From Caprella mutica (lineage: Eukaryota > Arthropoda > Malacostraca > Amphipoda > Caprellidae), in assembly GCA_947561585.1 (NCBI GenBank), contig CANNZV010001181.1:1-64000 (forward strand): DNA of 64,000 nt, written 5' to 3'. Position 1 is the stretch's first letter. Every line of letters begins with the position of its first letter. Below, one piece after another: positions 11,692 through 24,700 of the stretch. The translations under genes were made by a program, and so were the position numbers. The notes beneath the pieces are model-generated. The model saw only the letters and a program-made list of their open reading frames with translations. It had not been told where the DNA came from and did not search any database.

Positions 11692-12624
11692 GAAACTATT
11701 TCATAGTTCTTACTCTTGGAAATAACTGTTTAGACTTTAATAGAGAAATAAAAATACTCTTCATTGTATATTTTATTGAATCAAAAGAAGCGAGAAAGCT
11801 GGCGAATAATAAAAAGCTTGCTATTTATCTTAAACTTTAAGAAAGTGGGAGAGTTTGGCTAGAAACGTACAATGGAACATTTCCTTTAGTGATAGTATAA
11901 GCCAAGAAGAGGATACAATTAATGGTGCGAATGTTCATTCGAAACCGGTGTTCGGAAGGCACTTTAGATCACATAGGTAAGGAGGCTTCGAACCTCTAAG
12001 CAACTTCATACCGACTATAAATATACTCTTCACCTTAACTTACATTGCGAGTGAATAAAAATCATTTTAAATAAACTAGAGATTCTACAACCGTCAAAAT
12101 TAACAATTTATATAAATATTTCCTAAATGAAGATATTTTCATTTAATTTATTGAATAAATAGTAAAGCGATAATATCAACCCAAAATGATAACTTACCGA
12201 TATTATATTGTGGTATCATCTCTTACACAGAAGCGAAATAGGGCAGTTATCCCTGTAGAATAGTGCACAAAGAAAGAAAACGAAAGAGAAAATATTTCTA
12301 GGGGTGACAGTGACAACTCAGAAGGGAATGTGGGGATATTAAAGGTATTTAAATATAAGTAACACATACTCTCTATAATTATCATTTTAAATTTTACCTA
12401 TATATTGCAATATAACTGTGACTAAATATACCTCTTCTATGATTATATAAGTACACATTATTTAACTCTAGCACCGAATTTCCATACTTTCTTGGTATTT
12501 TGATTGGTAATTACGAAGACCAGAGACTCGGAAGACTTTCACGCTAGGATTTTGCTTAGATTTTAACTACAATAGATAGAGGACAAGGTCCGTCTACAAA
12601 GATGGCGGGGTGAAATATCGCACT
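11692..12624. other. 3' flank and probable 3' UTR of the distal filamin isoform
   Basis: AT-rich with no repeat family recognised. The minus-strand AATAAA at 12147..12152 is a candidate polyadenylation signal for exon w49b, about 475 nt after its stop. The ORF at 12203..12385 is within this presumed UTR. Confidence 0.4.
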
Positions 12625-12720
12625 TTAGGTGGAGACGTTGAAGGGGCTGCCGGGAATGTGGTCATCCCCCCATTTGATGATGAGGATATGGTCACCACGC
12701 TCCTTGATGAGGTAACTCAC
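12625..12720 (-). CDS. cher: filamin exon w49b: distal alternative last exon, a diverged duplicate of w49a
   Basis: The exon is also exactly 96 nt including its stop (12625..12627) and has the same phase as w49a: [31 protein letters not shown]. It has an excellent acceptor (gtttttccccccaaag). By eye 16 of 31 residues are identical to w49a, and this version is the closer one to vertebrate repeat 24 ([11 protein letters not shown]). Its GC content stands out from the flanks. A candidate AATAAA on the minus strand lies at 12147..12152. Use of either exon would change the dimer interface without changing protein length. Confidence 0.9.
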   Translation of the reverse strand: MSYLIKERGDHILIIKWGDDHIPGSPFNVST

Positions 12721-15700
12721 CTTTGGGGGGAAAAACAGTTAGGAATTGGCCCCAATTGGGATAGGGTAAGTTACGAAAAGTCGGTCGGTTCCAAATCTTC
12801 GGTCATATAAGAAAAAACAATATAATAATTAAAATTATTATTATTTCTTTTCTGACCGAATATATGAAACTGACCGATAATTCGTAACTTATCCTATAGA
12901 AGAGATGACAATTGATAATATATTTGAAAATATTGAAAGATGATGGAGAAAACTAATGATAATCTAAGAAATGATAAACGTGAAAAAATAACTTAACACA
13001 ATATTTGTCATGCAAAATGACACACACTGCAAACAGCATAAAATCTATCTTAAATGCTTAGTCATTGCTATGAAATACAAAGAATGATAATATGTAATTT
13101 AATTCTCGGGATGTCATGGCTTACTTAATATTATATTAGAATTAAGTAAGCCATGAGGATGAACAGAAAACAGTAACAAACCAAAACCAACAAAAAGTTA
13201 TTTACGAGTAGTACTTTCAAAACTATTTAGAGTAAATACCTACTCAATTGCCGTATGAATGTACCAGGTGGTTATTAGGGTAAGTTGTGGGTTATTGAAC
13301 AGTTCCACAGTTTCGATCATATAAAGAAAAGCAAATACGTATCATTAAACTCTATATTTTTATTAAAAAATATAGAACCGTTCGTTAATCCGGAACTTAA
13401 ACTAGTCAAAAAATATTAGAAGTTATCTAAAGTCATTCATTGACTATTTATTCACCCGGTAAAGGAGTCAATACGGTAATTGAGTATTAACACTAGCGGA
13501 CATTTGCGGTGACTCTATCGGTGAGTTCAGATCGACAATATATTTAACGTTTGAAGAAATATTATTCAAATTCACAATTTTGATTTAGTTGTAAAAAATC
13601 TCCATGCAATTAATCCTTCAAAGAAACTATTTATAATTAGCTATCCACGTGATAGATAGCTACATATTATTAATATTTATCGACAGTAAAGTTGTTTTTC
13701 AGATTTGTAAAATAACTATTTTGCTACAAGATATAACAAAAAGGATGGCATTTTCCGAAACTTTCGAATCGATTGGTATGACACTACATAAATTTTTCGA
13801 ATCTGTGATATAAAAATATCATAACTTGAAATTATATATTTTAGTAGCTACATCAACAAATTTTCTGTTGCGTTGCAGGCAGTTTTCGCACAAAAAAAAA
13901 AACACCATTTTAAAATACAAAGGGAGGACGAAATGGGATACATTTAAAGGGCCACATCATTTAACTACCATTTTGAGTTGATTCACCGTTGTCTCGCTCT
14001 CGACTAGTGTGTTTGTGTGGTGTGTGATGTTCGTAGATGTGTGTGTGTTTTGTATAAAAAGTAGAATATATTGTCTAAGAGCTACAGGAATCTAAGGAGT
14101 TGTGATGAATGGTGAGCCGGGAATCTCCTGGTCACCATAACGCACTTGAATCATGTGCTCACCGCGATCTTTGATTTTGTAGGAGACCTAATGACACCAA
14201 GAGCTTTAGTTCATATTATTTAACCGCTGGAGAAGAGTATTATTTATTTAGAGAAATGAGGATTACACGAGTTGCACCTGCTAACGTTAATATAGGAGTA
14301 CTATAAACTACATTGAATAAAAATAAAATGAGAAAGCAAGATATTTGATATAAATAAGCTATAGCGAGTATACACAGTATCAGTAGCAGAAATATGAGAA
14401 AGCTGAAATAAATAGTAATATAGATGAGGTGAATATCTGTATGAATGGCTAGGATAGTTTTTTCAACTTATAGGCACATCATCACGAAAAAAGACAGAAA
14501 ACTTTTCAGTAAGAGCAGTACAATGGCAAACTCTGCCACAGTCGCAGTTCTCATTAACACATGGTTCAGCGGCTGAATTTTGGTATGCCGCTGCAAGACT
14601 CGTACAAATTCATCATAATTTTTGACCATAAATAACATCCATCATTCGTAAATTCATAAATTCAGTCTTCCATCTAAACTTTTCTTCTTTTTCATCAAAG
14701 AAACTTAGCTGTCAACTCAAACCACATAGTTTCCTCCCATTCAAACCACAGATAACTGGCAATGATTTTCTTTCTAAATGCAATGAAATAGAGCAACACT
14801 AGCCACCAGAACATCCTGACAGTTAAGAGTTACCAGGCACACACCTGGTAATATCAGCTATTACCAGGCCTCACTCTAGGTAACTTACCTGGTAGTTATT
14901 GTGACCGATGTGTTTGATGGAGACTTCGTCACAAGGACCCTTAGGTCCGTACACACCAACGTACAAAATGTTACTTCCTGAAAGTGAAAAGAAGCAGTTG
15001 GTACAGAGAAACATAAGCCTAGCAAACTTTATTCTCTAGAGAGGAAATACATACGAAAATTATAAAAAAAAATCAGCTATTTAAATGTATTAAAGGGAAA
15101 TAATTTGTGAGTTATAATAACATTGATATGATGAGAGACTTCAAAAATTCCACTGTGTGGAAGTGATAATGTCCTAAGTTTTCAATGTCCTTAGTTTTCA
15201 ATGGCCTTAGTTTTCAATGGCCTTAGTTTTCAATGGCCTTAGTTTTCAATGGCCTTAGTTTTCAATGGCCTTAGTTTACAATGGCCTTAGTTTCCAATGG
15301 CCTTAGTTTTCAATGGCCTTAGTTTCCAATGGCCTTAGTTTCCAATGGCCTTAGTTTTCAATGGCCTTAGTTTACAATGGTCTTAGTTTTCAATGGCCTT
15401 AGTTTTCAATGGCCTTAGTTTTCAATGGCCTTAGTTTTCAATGGCCTTAGTTTTCAATGGCCTTAGTTTTCAATGGCCTTAGTTTACAATGGCCTTAGTT
15501 TACAATGGCCTTAGTTTCCAATGGCCTTAGTTTTCAATGGCCTTAGTTTCCAATGGCCTTAGTTTCCAATGGCCTTAGTTTTCAATGGCCTTAGTTTACA
15601 ATGGTCTTAGTTTTCAATGGCCTTAGTTTTCAATGGCCTTAGTTTTCAATGGCCTTAGTTTACAATGGTCTTAGTTTTCAATGGCCTTAGTTTTCAATGG

Positions 15701-18700
15701 CCTTAGTTTTCAATGGCCTTAGTTTACAATGGCCTTAGTTTCCAATGGCCTTAGCTACACTAACCTGCTTGTGCTGCGTTGACAGTGAAGTTATTCATTC
15801 TGCCTGGGTGGGCCTTTTTAAGTCCCAGGCCTTTAGAGGAGACCTTAGAGGCGTCACTGTGGAAGGTGGGCATGGCAGGTCCTGTGGCGGCATCGGATAC
15901 CTTAGAAGATACCTGAGAGCGAAAAAAACAATTAGAAAAAAAACATGCTGGAACTAGGGTAAGATATGTGATATCGGACGGTTTCACATTTTCAACCAAA
16001 TATAAATACTATAATATTTATAATTTATTTGATCTTTTTAATCATTATATATTTAGCAACATTTTTTCATATGATCGATATGGAACCGTCCAAAAACTCG
16101 AAACTTACTCTAAATGCTTTTAACCATTGAACAAAAATTCGAAATAGTGCAGGAATGTAAATATAGCAGCAAAGTATTGTCTTGCATTTGGTGCATGACA
16201 TAGCATTAAAAAGTATAGTCTTGTACTTATTGTACTACCCCCACCTTCTCCACAGTCTCCACCACCACCTGACTGCTCTCACTCACTCCAAGAGCAGCGT
16301 CACCAACACTCTTCATACCTGTGCACTTCACCTGAGAAAGAGGCAAGAGAGGTAAGAGAACTAATAGCAACAGTGGTAATGAGAAATTATAGTGATTAAA
16401 TAATTTGACTCATTTTTCATAAAAAAGCTACAGATAATTCGTAAACTAGTGAAGCTGTAAAAGACCCAAAAGAAGTATTCTATTTATGATATTATCTTCC
16501 ATACAGCATTGGTCAAAAGTGTTATCATTTTGTCCTCACCTTCCATGGAGAACCACTGATGTGTACATTGTTGTACTTGACATGGACGTAGTAATCTCCA
16601 TTAACGAGGGGAGTGTAACGTACTTTGTAGCCATTGTCAACCTGTAGGAAACACATACATGCTAGAAATACAACTACAACAAAAACACCCATCCAAATTG
16701 TATAGCTAGCATCAAGTAGAGAAATAATTAAACATGTGACATATAATAATCGTAACACGTAAAAGTTAGGTACAATAACGTGCCTTTAATCTTTTTGAAA
16801 ACTCCTAACATTTGTCTTTTCAATGAGTTGAATATATAAAAAGTTAGTCTTATCTAATATCTATATAGTGACATGTTCTCTAACTCTGTGTACAAGGCAC
16901 CCCTCTACCTCTTTACAACAGTTCACTTTACCTCAGTGCAGTCCATGGAGACTTTGGATGGTCCGTCAATAGTGACAGCGAGGGTGCCAGCACCAGCAGA
17001 ACATGTGTCCACGATGAAGTCAGCCTTCTGACCTGAAACAGTGAATTACGGTCAGATTGGTGATGAATATTTCAGTGGGGAACAAGGTATTTTAGTTAGG
17101 GTGAATTATGAATTATCGGTCAGTTACATATCTTCGGTCATGTAAGAAAAACTATATTTTAAGCGTTATTTCATTTTTACTTTAGTTGGTATCCATGATA
17201 CCAGGTATCATGGATGCCAACTAAGATAAAAAATTAGATAACATTATAATATCGTTATTTCTTATATGATCGAAGATATGAAACTGACCGATAATTCGTA
17301 ATTTACCATATATATATTTAACTTTAGAATAACGATCTCTTTCTCAGTAGAAGTTTCTCTCGTTACTCACCAGCCTCTACAGCAATAAGGCCTTTGCCGT
17401 TAGCAGAGCAAGCAGCTGGGTCAGCCTCCTCGTCACCAACCCTGTAAAGGGAGTAAATTGATATTACCATTGAATGGTACAGATACAGTTATTAAAGACC
17501 TGCAGTGAATAATTATTACTTCTATTAAAGCCTTTTTTGCTTTGCATAGTATTTTGAATCATGCTCTAATGTAGAATTTTGTAAATATTTTAAATTTCTA
17601 TCAAGTTTGTGAAACTTTTTTTGAATGCAATCAAATTTTTGATATCTTATATTCCTAGTTTCTTTTAATAAAATGAATTGCATCAGAAAATTATAATTTG
17701 CGTCGACAATACAGATCCTAGCTAGTTTAAATTATTCCGTAAAATATGCACTAGCTATAGTTTTTTCACCACATACCTGAGGCGGAGGGGACTGCCAGGT
17801 ATTTGGATTCCCTTGCACTTCACGTGGAAGTAGTGCACACCATTGACACGAGGCACGAAACGCACGGCACTCACTTCATCGTCCAGTTTGTCAATGAAAA
17901 CATCGTCCTCTTTGCCGCTTGGTGTCACCATCTGAACAGATAAAAGGCAACTTAGAAATCATTTCACCAAAAAGATGCCACAAGTCACTATTCAGTTGCT
18001 ATACAAACATGCAAGACTTAGTGTTTACAGAAAAAAAGATAATTAATTTTTGAGTGTTATGCAACTGATATACTACATAATTGCTTTTCTATAGATATAG
18101 CAATTGTGGACCACTCCTGTTCATCAGAGTTATAAAAATTAAAACCAGAAATCTTGTCGTTAAACAAACATTTGGATAATAATATAATGTTTAGTTCAAA
18201 TCACATTAGTTTACCTTGCAATCGAGGTCTCCCTTGGCTCCATTTCTGATGATCATACAGTTCTGAGCCTTGTTAGCCTTGACTCCTTGCTCGGGGAAAT
18301 TAGTCACTTCCACCAGACGGGCATCACCGAGAGAGGGAGTAACGTACACCTGATTAGGGAAATATTCAGTTAGTTACTGTGATGTGGAGGATAGTTTCTG
18401 TAGCGACACCAAAGTAATGTTATCATAAAGGATATGATATTAGAGAATCATATAGCTAGCTAGTAGCTATATATTAGCATTTTGAAATGGTCAATTATGT
18501 ACATCATCATTTTTGTTTAGGATGTATTACCTTGAAAGGAGATTCAGGAATGTGCTTTTCATTGAATTTGATTCCAACAGTGTACTCGCCTGAAAAAAAT
18601 ATATTTTGAGTAATCAATTCGGTTAGAATAACTGTAAAACATTCATCCATGTTATATTACAAACTATTTACCAGTTAATAATTACATTTATAAATGACAT

Positions 18701-21700
18701 TTAAATAAATAGTTACATGAAAATTCAAATTAGATATCAATAATTATTGAAATTGTACTAACCAGGATCAGAGACATTGTAACTGGCGTAGCAAGAGCCG
18801 TCCTTCCTGTCCTTGAAGTCAATAGCGGCCTTCGAGGGACCCTCTACACTGATAGCAAGAGCACCAGCACCAGCCTCACGGGTCCAGACGTTGAACTCAC
18901 AAGCCTGGTTAACCTCACCCCTCTCGAGACCGGGACCACCAGCGTGAACGCGGTGAGCGCCACCGTCCTTCAGGGGACCAACAGTGAATTGGAAAGGTGA
19001 GCCAGGAATATGGGCATCCATGTACTTGACACTGACGGTGTGGACACCAAGCTCCTTAGGCACGAAGTTGACACCAAAGAGACCCTCTTCTGTCTCGATA
19101 GTCTCGGCAGCCTCGCTGACACCTTTGGGGGAAGCCACCAGAGCTGACAGATCGAAGGCACTGATTCCTGGAAGCTTGAAAGTCAGTCTGCACTGGCTAC
19201 CAACTTCAGTCAAAGGAGCAGCGTCGCGTTGGCGATGGATACGCTCGGTCTGACGATTGGAGCCCTCGCCTGTCACTTTCACAACGTAAGGGGACTGGTC
19301 AACGATGTTGTCGGCGAACTTCAGGTTGAGGATGTAATAACCAGGTTCAGTTGGCTTGTAACTGATGTTGAGGGTTCCATCTTCATTATCCTTGCAGGTG
19401 ATTTCAGCCTTGCTAGGTCCTTCGATAGAGAGAGACAGACCACCGAAACCAGCATACCTAGTGTCGACAGTGAAGTTGTTTTCCTGGTGGGTTTTACCTT
19501 CCTTCAGTCCAGGGCCGGATACCATAACACGGGCGGCATCACCGACTTCTTTGAGGTCAACCTCGATTTTGAATGGAGATCCTGAAATGTCAGATCCCTT
19601 CTTGCGGATAGAGACCCAGTGTTGTCCCTTCTCTCTGGGAGTGAAGGAGATACCAACGTTACCGTCAGCAAGTTTCTTGATGAAGCAAGGCTCCTCAAGA
19701 CCAGATGGAGCCATGATGGCGGCATTCAGAGACTTGATTTCAGACAGGTCAATCTTACCGGGGAATTTCACTTCGGACTGAGTTCTGAAAATAAGAATAT
19801 CGATGAAACCAAATTTTTCATTAAATAGATGGAGAATCTTAAAGCGCTGATCACAACAATATTTCACATTTCAAATCATTGAAACATCATATAGCTTCTC
19901 CATTGAATATTAAGCATATGATTCAAATCACGTTGTCGATTCAATTTTTTTTTTGATTGGTGTGGTATCATCAACAGCGTAAAATATTAATATATTATTG
20001 ACAGAAGGGTCTCACCCCAAACTGATGTGGTTCCTCTTCCTTCCCTCTCCAGTAATTTTAGCAGAGTAGGGAGATCCTCTGATGTGTTTGTCAGCAAACT
20101 TAACAGACACTTTGTATTCACCAGGAGAGGTGGGGAGGTAAGAGGCAGTGACTGTGCCATCCTTGTTGTCATGGCAACTGATCTCAGCCTTGCTGGGGCC
20201 TTCGACAGCGAGGGACAGGCTTCCTGTGGAGCAGAGAGAACAGTTAGAATTTTAGATAGTTCTAAATACCACAAACGGTAAGTTGATCCCTGCTATGGGG
20301 TGGATGGCCCAAGTTTTCTTTAAAAAGTTGGGCTTAAATTTTTTTTTAAATCATTTGGGTGAATTTGACGTCTAGCTTTGAAGAATGAGGTGTTTGTTTG
20401 AATTAGTTTTCTTCTTGATAACAATCAATTAACTTAACAGATAATTCAATTTAACTCAAACCAAAATAGGTATTTCCTTAAAGAATGATTTTAAATTAGA
20501 TTACCTATTTATGTAGCATTGATTCATAAGGCTTACAACTGTTCAAATAGATTTTTTTTTCCAAGAAGAGAGTGAAGAGAAAAAAGAATATAAGAGACGG
20601 AGCGATCACTAGCAGACTCTTTAAATGTTCACTGCAAATCTACTTACCAGCACCAGCATTTTTGCTGCTGATGGAGAAAGTTGCTGGTTCTCCAGTGATT
20701 CCATGGACCAAACCAGAGCCATGAGCAGTCACTGTGCCGGACTCGAGGCCATCAACGTAGAACTTGTAGGGTGAGCCTGAAATGGGGCAAATACACCGTT
20801 AGTTTGTTGATAGAGATACATTCAATAAAATTCAATAAGGTAATTTTAGAATTTGCAATCGATTTCTTTAGTCACGAACAATGTTCAGGTTCAGCTCTCA
20901 ATTACCCAAACACTCGTGATGCTTGAAAAATGAAATCAGTTTGACATATAAAAAAAAAAAAACTATTTAAATAAATTATACATACATCAATCACGAAAAG
21001 CAACTCAAAATCATTTCATTAACATTTATATTTAAACTATCCACAACTAGATATCTGAAATTCCGCATTTGGTTTATTTTGACCATATCTTTCCTTGACT
21101 ATCTCTCTCTGCTCACCCTGTACATGTTCTCCATTGTAGCAGACTTGGAGTTCATGCAGTCCCTCTTGTGTGGGTGCGTACTGAAGCTTTACAGTACCAT
21201 CCCTGTTGTCTGTGATGACAGGTGAAGCTACTTCTCCCTCAGGCATTATCACTTTAGCTGACAAAGGAATGGGAGTCAAAATAAGGAAACAAGGGCGGTG
21301 TGTTACGAGTTATTGGTCAGTTACACATTTCTGGTCATCTAAGAAAAAATATATGATAATTGTTATGTAACATCTATTTAATGTGGTGTCCATGATGAAT
21401 GAAGTTACCATAAATATCAATTAAAATAAAAGTTAGCTATAATAGTAATATTTTTTCTTACGTTTCCGAAAATGTGTAACCGTCCAATAAATCAGAATTT
21501 AGCCAAAGTAGCCAATCTTCATATCCTATGGCTAACTATTTCCAAAAGTGATTAATACTTTCAAACAGCTACACTCACCAGTTACGTTTCCTCCGGTACT
21601 TGGCAGTGGAATCTTAGAGAGGTCTATGAGTGGATAGCTCTCTTTGGTGGTGGAAGTCCTGGTTGTTTTTGTGGTGGAGGTGAGTAAGGAACTGGTTGTA

Positions 21701-24700
21701 GAGTTCTCTCTGCCACGTGAGAAAGGGGTTTCCCTGTTATCTTGAGCCTGAAAACAAATATCAAATTAATATAAAGAGTATACCCACAGCATTGAAATAA
21801 TATCTGAACAAGAAAATTAAAGCGTTATTTGAGGAATTGACTCACAGTAAAGTAAATAGAAATTAGATTCTCCAGACATGCAGTTTGTTAATGTTTCATA
21901 TATTTATTAGAAATGTAAAGATTAACATTAAACTAAATTAAGGAGTTGAAAGTAAAGTTAGTTTGCTTTGCTTAATAAGTTGAAACCATACCTAGTCAGT
22001 ATAGTTATTTGTATTCGATAAAATAGACAATCTTTCAACATCAGAAGAATATTAGTCTATGAATGAAAATATTCCTCAAAAATATTTGCCAATGAGGAAA
22101 TGCTGGCTGTCTCTCAAATTGAACAAATAACGCGTAATCGGGTTGTTTTTATTTAAAATATCACGATATCAATAGAAAGGACACATAAATTCTCTGGCTG
22201 TGAACAAAGCTAGAGCAATATTGCCAACATTCGCTCAAATTTATGGGCGATGAATGCCAAGATAGCTCACAAACTGAGCTATTCGACAAAGAACAGAGAC
22301 CAACGTGTGAACTTACACATCTTAGAATTATTATGTGAAGATGACGAGGTAAAAGTAAGGGATTTAAGGAAATGAAAAATAACCCTCGTATTTGGTTTCA
22401 AAAGAGTGTTTCTAAATTTTCAGACGTCAAGTTGAAAATCAATAGCAGGGTAAAAACTCAATTTCAAGACCGAATATTCCGAAATTTCCGGCCACCACTA
22501 TTGATGTACAGTTTAACTAATTTTCAAGTACATACAATAAAATGTGGGAACTCATATGAAGTATTTCTTAGAGTCACACAAGTTATATCAATAAAAGCAT
22601 TATTTATATATGAAGAATAGCACGAATTGAGCTGTAAACAGATTAACAGATTTATTTGCAAAGAAGTGTATAGTGTTTTTGGTTGTTAAGTCATTTGGTA
22701 TAATCTTGATTTATGTACAGTATAATATGTGAATTATTAGGTACAGGTAACTGAGCTTTGAGATTAGAGTACCGGCAGCTCTTTCTGTTCACAGGGCAAT
22801 AAATTTAGAGATGAGTGATGTGATAGTGCCTAATGATGAACACATGTCACTAATTACACTTCAAACGAACTAATTAATTCAGTGGGGATTTCAGTTATTG
22901 ACTCCTAAGGTAATAACGTCGTATAATTACAAAGGAATTCAAAGAAACAGTCAGAAAAATGGTTCACGGGCAAAGTCACCACTAAGCAGTTTTAGGTTTA
23001 AATTCACGAACTTGATTCATTCATTCATTTTAATGATAAATATATCAGAATGAATTATAGCCTAGAGTTCTATCTAATTAATTTACTCAATAAAATGCAC
23101 CCAATGACTAAAATATCGAGAGAAACAAATTATTACAGTAAATGAAATTAGAAACGTGTGAACAAGCTTCAAAAATAGCCCAGATATTAATTTATAATAA
23201 TATTTCAATAGTAAAATAAATAAAAAATAATTAAATTACTTTTTAATAATCAAGATATTTAATAAGGAAAAATTTGAGTAGTGTGTCCTTTAAGATTTGA
23301 TCAGTGACGTACTCTGCCTTTACACATACTCTATATTTTACTGATGTTCATTGCTGCATTTTTTTTTTGTTTCAATAGACAATATTTTTCCATTAAAAAC
23401 AAGAAATTAATATCAAGCAAATTTAATATAAAGCAAATTATAATTTCTGTAAAAATTATATGACCAAAATCTTAATTCCTTAAAAAACGACTAGTAAAGA
23501 AGTTCAAGCCTCTCTTCAAATCTAAACCAGACTTATAATAACTCTAGAGAATTTGTAAGAGAAGATAACATCACTGTGACAAGTTGGTGAGAGAAGTCAG
23601 ACAGGAGTTACCGTCTCTAGAAGTGACAGAAAATGTTATCACAGACAGTAAAGGTGGTGACGGAAATGTAGTGCTGTGTGTGACAACGTGTCAGTTTGTA
23701 AAAAGTAAATGTAATGACTCTGCGGATAGATATGATAGAAGAAATAACTATCGTTATTTGGAGCTGTCTCAGTGCACACAAAAATACACCAATAGGACAC
23801 TAAATACAAGAAGTACCCCAGATAGGACTCTGTTAGAAATATAGGAAGACATTAAGTACCACAATTAGGACACTGTTAGCAATATTGGGACACGAAAGTA
23901 CCCTCATTAGGACACTTAGCAATATATGAACTTCATTTTGAACATTCTGACAGCTAGTCAATAGTTTTCAACATTTACCCAACGTACAAAAGATCTTCAT
24001 AGTGTGACTAAAGTATATTTGAAAAGAAAATGTCATGATCTTCCTATATATAATTTCGCCATACAAAATGCAGAAAATGAATGAAGGGGACTCGTATTGC
24101 TAGAATTTAAATAAAAGTATGAGCTACAATGTTAAGGATTTAATTAATTTATCTTGAACCAATGAAGTAGAGATCAAATATAAACATATAGGAAAATTCG
24201 ACAAAGTTATAATAGAAGTATTCTCCTTCGTTATATAATAGGAATGATTACATGTTAACATTTACTATCAAAGTAGAATAAAAATTAAGATATATTCTAG
24301 TGCTCGCAGATCTACTGGAAAATCTAAAAAAAATCTATGAGGATGATTTGAAACTAGCGAATTAGAACATCATTTGCAATAGACAGAAATAATGATCTTA
24401 GTAATTTTAGGCACAGATATTTTGAAAAATAATCTACGCACATTACTATTACTATTAGAGTAGCTTTGAATATTGAAATAGAAATAAATAACATAGGTAA
24501 TCTCGGGTAAGTTACGAGTTATCGAACAGTTCCACATTTTCGTTCATATGAAAAACGTATACAATTCTTTAAACTATATTTTGCCTGGTATCCATGATAC
24601 CTTTAGGTATCATGGATACCAAATTACCAAATAAAATGACAGATTAAAATTTTGAATTGTATACTTTTTCTTATAAAATCGAAAATATGGAACTGGCCGA

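Noticed and set aside
12610..12810. Plus-strand ORF with coding-like composition ([17 protein letters not shown])
   Set aside because: It is the antisense of the distal filamin last exon at 12625..12720, which matches the end of the last Ig repeat and has a strong acceptor.
18984..19828. Plus-strand ORFs opposite exon w39
   Set aside because: They are shadows of the GC-richer filamin coding strand.
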